Assembly (NCBI GenBank): GCA_016125045.1 | Contig: WGML01000003.1 | Coordinates: forward strand, 62,001 to 126,000 | Length of the DNA stretch: 64,000 nucleotides | Reading direction: 5' to 3' | Origin: a bacterium | GTDB lineage: Bacteria > Pseudomonadota > Alphaproteobacteria > Caulobacterales > Hyphomonadaceae | Shown here: piece after piece, positions 59,782 to 64,000 of the stretch | How the letters are laid out: each line of letters begins with the position of its first letter | How positions within the stretch are numbered: position 1 is the stretch's first letter | The notes under the pieces: model-generated | Told to the model about the DNA's origin: nothing | Database searches by the model: none | The model's input: only the letters and a program-made list of their open reading frames with translations | Translations under genes and position numbers: made by a program

Positions 59782-60375
59782 ATGGCGGACTCCCGCGCAC
59801 ACGACAAGGCGATCCTGCGCGGCCACATGCTGGAGATCCGCGCCGAGGCGAGCGCGAGGGATCCGGACGCCGGAGAGAAGCTCGCCGCGCGGTTCCCGAT
59901 CAAGCTGTTCCAGCGCTATGGCCCGCGCGTGTCGGCCTATATCGCCATGCGTGACGAGATCGATCCCGCCCCGCTTCTGGAGCGACTGAAGCGAGCCGGC
60001 GCGGAGCTCGTGCTGCCGCGGATGGATGAGAACGGTCAGATGTCGTTCCGGTCGGCCGATCCGGCGGCGCTGGAGCAGGGACCGTTCGGACTGACGCAGC
60101 CGCGCGCGTCGGCGGGGGCGCTCGACCCGACGCTGGTGCTTGCGCCGCTTCTGGCGTTCGATGCGCGCGGGGTTCGCCTCGGATATGGCAAGGGACACTA
60201 TGACCGGGCGTTGCGCGGCCTGCGGGCGCGGGGCCGTGTGTTCTTTCTCGGGCTCGCCTTCGATGCGCAGGAGGTCGACGTCGTTCCGGCCGAGCGCCAC
60301 GACATCCCGCTCGACTGGGTCGAGACGCCGACGCGATCGCTGCCGCTGTTTCTCGGCCGTGCGATGGCGAGGTAG
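59782..60375 (+). CDS. fau: 5-formyltetrahydrofolate cyclo-ligase
   Basis: Recycles 5-formyl-THF to 5,10-methenyl-THF using ATP. 197 aa. Key segments: RVSAYIAMRDEIDPAPLLERL, LPRMDENGQM, then APLLAFDARGVRLGYGKGHYD, the ATP-binding signature (GxGxGYYD variant with His), and the tail VPAERHDIPLDWVETP. Follows a probable 6S RNA, with which its expression is commonly joined. Confidence 0.94.
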   Translation: MADSRAHDKAILRGHMLEIRAEASARDPDAGEKLAARFPIKLFQRYGPRVSAYIAMRDEIDPAPLLERLKRAGAELVLPRMDENGQMSFRSADPAALEQGPFGLTQPRASAGALDPTLVLAPLLAFDARGVRLGYGKGHYDRALRGLRARGRVFFLGLAFDAQEVDVVPAERHDIPLDWVETPTRSLPLFLGRAMAR

Positions 60376-60578
60376 GCCGGGCCTGGCTCCGCGGTCAGCT
60401 GATCCGAGGCCCGCGTGGGCGGCGTAAAGCTGCGACATGACGCGGCGACACAAGGCCGAGAGGGGGGTTGGCCGCGTCGCCGATGAGGGATAAGCGGACG
60501 CTGCCGCCTCCTGATTGCGCGGTTTTCCGCGGCGCTTCGGGGCAGGCGAGACGCGGCGTCGCGAAACAAGGTGGATTG

Positions 60579-61427
60579 ATGCGTTTGGCGTTCTTCGGCG
60601 ATGTGGTCGGCAAGGCTGGGCGGGCCGCCGTGTCCGAACATCTGCCGCGTCTGAAGGCGGAACTCGCGCTCGATTTCGTCGTGGTCAATGGCGAGAACGC
60701 GGCGGGCGGGTTCGGCATCACCGAGTCGACCGCGCAGGAGCTGTTCTCCGCCGGGGCGGACTGCATCACCCTTGGCAATCACTCTTGGGATCAGCCGGAG
60801 GCCGTGACCTATATCGAGCGGGAGCCGCGGCTCCTGCGCCCGTTCAACTATCCGCAGACGCTGTCCATTCCGGGACGCGGCGCGCAGCTCTTCATCCTGC
60901 CGACGGGCGCGCGCGTGCTGGTGATCCAGATCCACGGATCGGCCTTCATGGAGTCGCTCGACGATCCGATTCAGGGCGTGGCGCAGGCCCTCAGCATCGC
61001 TCCGCTGCGGGAATCGGCGGATGCGGTCATCATCGAGATCCATGCGGAGGCCACGGCGGAAAAGTATGTGCTCGGCCACTACTGCGACCGCCGGGCGACG
61101 CTGGTCGTCGGCGCGCACACCCATGTCCCGACGGCGGATGCGCAGATTCTCCCCGGCGGCACCGCCTACATGACCGACGCCGGCATGTGCGGCGACTATG
61201 ACAGCGTGATCGGCATGAAGAAGGGGCCGATCGTGCAGCGGGCCGCGACGCGACTGCCGACCGAACGCAAGTCACCCGCCGAGGGCGCGGCGACGCTTTG
61301 CGGTGTGCTCGTCGTCTCCGATACCAAGACCGGCCTCGCCCGGTCGATCGATCCGATCCGCGTCGGCGGACGCCTGTCGCAGACCTGTCCGAAGCCCTGG
61401 GTCGGGGCGGACCGCGCGCTGGTCTGA
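60579..61427 (+). CDS. ymdB: YmdB-family metallophosphoesterase
   Basis: 282-aa phosphodiesterase of the TIGR00282/YmdB group, acting on 2',3'-cyclic nucleotides. Metal-binding motifs: FFGDVVGKAGRAAV (Asp), VVNGENAAGGFGI (Asn), LGNHSWDQPEA (Asn-His), EIHAEATAEK and VVGAHTHVPTADAQIL (His pair), TDAGMCGDYDSVIGM. Start ATG with AGGTGG upstream; the frame extends into non-family sequence. In Bacillus this protein controls biofilm and motility decisions. Usual gene order with cyclo-ligase. Confidence 0.92.
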   Translation: MRLAFFGDVVGKAGRAAVSEHLPRLKAELALDFVVVNGENAAGGFGITESTAQELFSAGADCITLGNHSWDQPEAVTYIEREPRLLRPFNYPQTLSIPGRGAQLFILPTGARVLVIQIHGSAFMESLDDPIQGVAQALSIAPLRESADAVIIEIHAEATAEKYVLGHYCDRRATLVVGAHTHVPTADAQILPGGTAYMTDAGMCGDYDSVIGMKKGPIVQRAATRLPTERKSPAEGAATLCGVLVVSDTKTGLARSIDPIRVGGRLSQTCPKPWVGADRALV

Positions 61428-61639
61428 TCCGGAGTCTCACAGGTCGTCCCGCCCCCGTTCTCCCTCGCGGACTCATTCGGGCCCGCTGGCGGAACCGCTG
61501 GCAGAACCGCTGGGCGAAACGGCGGAGCGGATCAGACAGAGCAAGCCGTTCACGATTGCCGCGGATTTCCGTCTGCGGTAGTTTAAAGCCTCAGGCCGCG
61601 CTGTGGTGATGGCGGTCGGCCTTGTGGGGAGGCGTAATC

Positions 61640-63430
61640 ATGTTGTCGCGGCGGAACTTGGCGGTCGGCGTTTCAGCGTCGGTCGTCGCACTTGCGTGGG
61701 CGGCGTTCGCGCCTGGATCGTCTCCGGCTTACGCGCAGGCCTCCCCCTCCAGGCTGGAATCCGCAGTGACGCCGTTGATCCGCACCGTCACACCCGGGAC
61801 GACGGCGACCGCGTTCGGCGTCATCTCGAACAGCGGAACGACCACGCTCACGAATTGTCGACCGGTCGCCGATCCGCTGGCTCTCGCGTCGTCGCAGGTC
61901 ACGTTCAGCTATCAGACGACCAACGCGTCGAACCAGCTCACCGGCACGACCGACACCGCCGCGACGCTCACCCCCGGCGCATCGCAGAATTTCCTTCTTC
62001 GGTTCACCACACCCTCCGGCGGGGAGAGTTCGGTCGATCCGAGAATCTCCTTTCGCTGCAACGAAGCGACCGCGCCGACTCGCAACGGGGTGAACACCTT
62101 CCAGCTCGCCTGGGCCAACAGCGCGCCGGACATCATTCCGATCGTCGTCACCCTGTCCGGCGACGGCGTCGTGCGGGTGGCGAACCCGGGCGGCGTTCAG
62201 GCGCTCCCCGCCGCGGCGGTGAACATCGGGGCGGCTGGCAATATCCTGGTCACGCCGACGACCTTCCTCGGCGATCTCAGTCCCGCCGTCACGGCGACGA
62301 TCTGCGAGACGAACCCCACCACAGGCCAGTGCACCAATCCCTCGACGCCCGGCGGTTACGTCCTCGCGGCGTTCGCCCAGAACCAGTCGCGCACCTTCAC
62401 GGTCTTTTTCGACCAGTTCGACACGGTCGGCACGCCCTTCATGCCGGATGTCGTCCGTGTGGGGATGGATTTCTACAGCTATACAACCTCGCCCATCTGC
62501 ACCGTCGGCGGGCAGGACTTCATCTTCGGCAACATCCAGCTCCGCGGTCAGTCGGGGGCGGCGTTCACATCGCCCGACCCGTCGCAGGGACCGACGCTGC
62601 AGGACGGCTATTACGACTTCGTGTTCGACGATATCGCGACCCGCGGCCGAAGCACCGCATTCGGCCTGTTCTTCAGCTCGGTGAACCGGCTCTACGCCAG
62701 CGCGTTCGGCGCCGGAGACCGGGGCGGCGCCTTCGTGGAAAGCCAGGAGAGTTTCGGATCGAGTTTCATCGACGCCATCCGATCATCGTCGCCGTCGCCC
62801 GATGTGTTCGCCGACGCCCGCATCGTGACACAGGAGATCGCCACCACGGGTTCGGGCGGTGTGTTCAACCGCAACCAGTCGGCGCTGCTTGGCGCCAATG
62901 TGCAGGCGCGACACCAGTTCGCGGGACGGGCGGTTGCGGGCTCGGGGGCCACTCCCATCCCGGCGGCGCGCGAGGCGGACTTCCGGAGCCTGTTCCTGCC
63001 GTTCGGCGATGAGACCATCACCCTAGCGGAGTATGACGGGGCGTACAGCGTTCTGGGCCAGCAGGGCGGCACGACCATGAACCTCGCTTCGTCTGGCGGT
63101 CAGTTCACGATCTCCGGGTCGATCCCGGGCGGCGCGCCCGGCGCGTGCACATTCACCGGAACAGTGACGCCGCGACCGGGGAACCGACAGCCGATGGTGA
63201 CATCGATCACTTTCACCTCTCCCGCGGGTGCGAGCTGCGCGACGGAATGGCCAAGCGGCACTTATGACGGCTATTCGCAGATGTCGCCGCCGACGGCAGC
63301 GATCCCGCAATGCAACCTTCCGGCGGTTCCGAGATTTGTGCAGGTCGAGCTGTCGCCGCTGCGCCGGGGCGCAACGCGCTCCACCGACACGGGCGCCGAA
63401 AAATCGCTCGCCGGCACCCGGGCGAACTGA
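61640..63430 (+). CDS. Large exported protein of unknown function
   Basis: 596 aa from an ATG with GGGGAGG 7 bases upstream. The signal peptide ends SSPAYA. The mature part is Ser/Thr/Gly-rich with repeated extracellular beta-sandwich-like stretches in the first half (TVTPGTTATAFGVISNSGTTTLTNC, RVANPGGVQALPAAAV) and scattered cysteines (NCRPV, FRCNE, TICETN, SPICTV, CTFTG, SCATEW, QCNLP) that suggest disulphides. No membrane anchor or sorting motif. It resembles surface or choice-of-anchor proteins, but I recognise no family. Confidence 0.68.
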   Translation: MLSRRNLAVGVSASVVALAWAAFAPGSSPAYAQASPSRLESAVTPLIRTVTPGTTATAFGVISNSGTTTLTNCRPVADPLALASSQVTFSYQTTNASNQLTGTTDTAATLTPGASQNFLLRFTTPSGGESSVDPRISFRCNEATAPTRNGVNTFQLAWANSAPDIIPIVVTLSGDGVVRVANPGGVQALPAAAVNIGAAGNILVTPTTFLGDLSPAVTATICETNPTTGQCTNPSTPGGYVLAAFAQNQSRTFTVFFDQFDTVGTPFMPDVVRVGMDFYSYTTSPICTVGGQDFIFGNIQLRGQSGAAFTSPDPSQGPTLQDGYYDFVFDDIATRGRSTAFGLFFSSVNRLYASAFGAGDRGGAFVESQESFGSSFIDAIRSSSPSPDVFADARIVTQEIATTGSGGVFNRNQSALLGANVQARHQFAGRAVAGSGATPIPAAREADFRSLFLPFGDETITLAEYDGAYSVLGQQGGTTMNLASSGGQFTISGSIPGGAPGACTFTGTVTPRPGNRQPMVTSITFTSPAGASCATEWPSGTYDGYSQMSPPTAAIPQCNLPAVPRFVQVELSPLRRGATRSTDTGAEKSLAGTRAN

Positions 63431-63547
63431 ACGGGCGGGCGGACGTCACCCCGGGCTTCGCCCGACTCCCAGGCCAAAGCTCGATCCCGATTGAGCGGCT
63501 ACGGGTCATGGGTATTCGCGGTCGCCGAGGCTGCCGGTGACGTTCGC

Positions 63548-64000
63548 TCAGCGGCGACGCGCTCCGAGCCGGTCGTTCGATGCGGACTCAAGGTCCGGAG
63601 CGTCCGTCGCCATGCGCGACGCACCCGCCGGCGCTGCATCCCGGAGCGGCACCACGGTCGCGCCCGCGCGGGCGACAGCGCTCGTGCGGCGCGCGAAAGT
63701 CGTCGTCCAGACCATGCGATCGATCTCGAACGCCGGAGGTTTGATGGAGGTTTTCACAAGTTCGAAATGGCCGTCATGGCCCTCCGCATACTCGCGGTCG
63801 AGCGTGTTGTGGATGGCGAGCACGGCGCCGTCCTTCAGGAAGGGCGACCACAGATCGAACGCTTCCCGCACGCCATCGCGCGACTGGTCGGCGTCCATGA
63901 ACAGCATGTCGATCGGGCGGGTCCATTCTGCGGCGGCGTCGGTCGTGCCCTGTGCGTGGACATGGACGCGGTGGCTGAGGCCCGCACGCGAAATGGTGCG
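63548..64000 (-). CDS. Class I SAM-dependent methyltransferase, partial
   Basis: C-terminal 150 residues; the start lies beyond the window end. Visible parts: RAGLSHRVHVHAQGTT, then MLFMDADQSRDGVREAFDLWSPFLKDGAVLAIHNTL, a Methyltransf_24-type pattern (LLFIDGDHSYEGVxxDFxLWxPxL.GG.xxxHD), in which the metal or substrate-binding acid is D-A-D-Q rather than D-G-D-H. It ends with a basic tail. Substrate unknown. Confidence 0.8.
   Translation of the reverse strand, partial: RTISRAGLSHRVHVHAQGTTDAAAEWTRPIDMLFMDADQSRDGVREAFDLWSPFLKDGAVLAIHNTLDREYAEGHDGHFELVKTSIKPPAFEIDRMVWTTTFARRTSAVARAGATVVPLRDAAPAGASRMATDAPDLESASNDRLGARRR

Overview
This window is chromosomal DNA from a GC-rich alphaproteobacterium. 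The evidence is a set of alphaproteobacterial signatures: the lptC-lptA-lptB / rpoN-hpf-ptsN neighbourhood, a FYDLN-type acidic protein beside tRNA-Ala(GGC) and aroA-cmk-rpsA-ihfB, trpF-trpB-trpA-accD-folC in a row, an AccD without its zinc-finger cysteines, and a PriA with the degenerate cysteine pattern seen in that class. The many lipoproteins, TonB receptor, PQQ dehydrogenase and haloalkane dehalogenase suggest a free-living aquatic heterotroph near Caulobacterales, Hyphomonadaceae or Parvularculaceae. I cannot fix the genus from sequence reading alone.

Layout. 1-8.1 kb looks like an accessory island. A 1.3 kb leader with three diverged structured repeats and a large inverted repeat precedes a type I restriction-modification locus in the unusual order hsdR-hsdS-[fitA-fitB toxin-antitoxin]-hsdM. 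It ends in AT-rich DNA with TATGGTAC repeats and a sequence resembling a tRNA 3' end, a possible attachment site. 8.4-12.2 kb holds a small membrane protein and a minus-strand operon (FAD oxidoreductase, short-chain dehydrogenase, GTP cyclohydrolase I, BLUF blue-light receptor) divergent from a DCC/DUF393 thiol protein. 12.3-30.3 kb is core genome: an RNase D-like exonuclease, the Lpt lipopolysaccharide exporter, MscS, sigma-54, ribosome hibernation factor, PtsN, tRNA-Ala, aroA-cmk-rpsA-ihfB, MscL, and the tryptophan/accD/folC block.

30.4-46 kb is mixed: an exported SRPBCC protein, a TonB receptor, an amidase, XerC, a lipoprotein haloalkane dehalogenase, an MFS transporter, PriA, a VOC protein, an exported methyltransferase and pyruvate kinase. 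46-57 kb is rich in envelope proteins: a redoxin/cytochrome c/copper monooxygenase/EF-hand lipoprotein, an enoyl-CoA hydratase-like protein, a lipoprotein joining a lysozyme-inhibitor-like and a chagasin-like domain, a DUF350/membrane/serine-protease group followed by a subfamily-2 PyrF, a PQQ-cytochrome c dehydrogenase, and the MsrPQ methionine sulfoxide repair system. 57.2-59.3 kb is a two-gene unit of a TIR-domain protein and a two-TM protein with a PH-like C-terminal region, the best candidate here for an undescribed defence or signalling system. 59.5-64 kb has a probable 6S RNA before 5-formyl-THF cyclo-ligase, a YmdB-type phosphoesterase, a large exported protein of unknown function and a methyltransferase cut by the window end.

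Most genes sit in short co-directional runs with ATGA-type overlaps. Start codons were chosen from Shine-Dalgarno spacing and family N-termini where possible. All functional calls come from motif recognition, with no database search.
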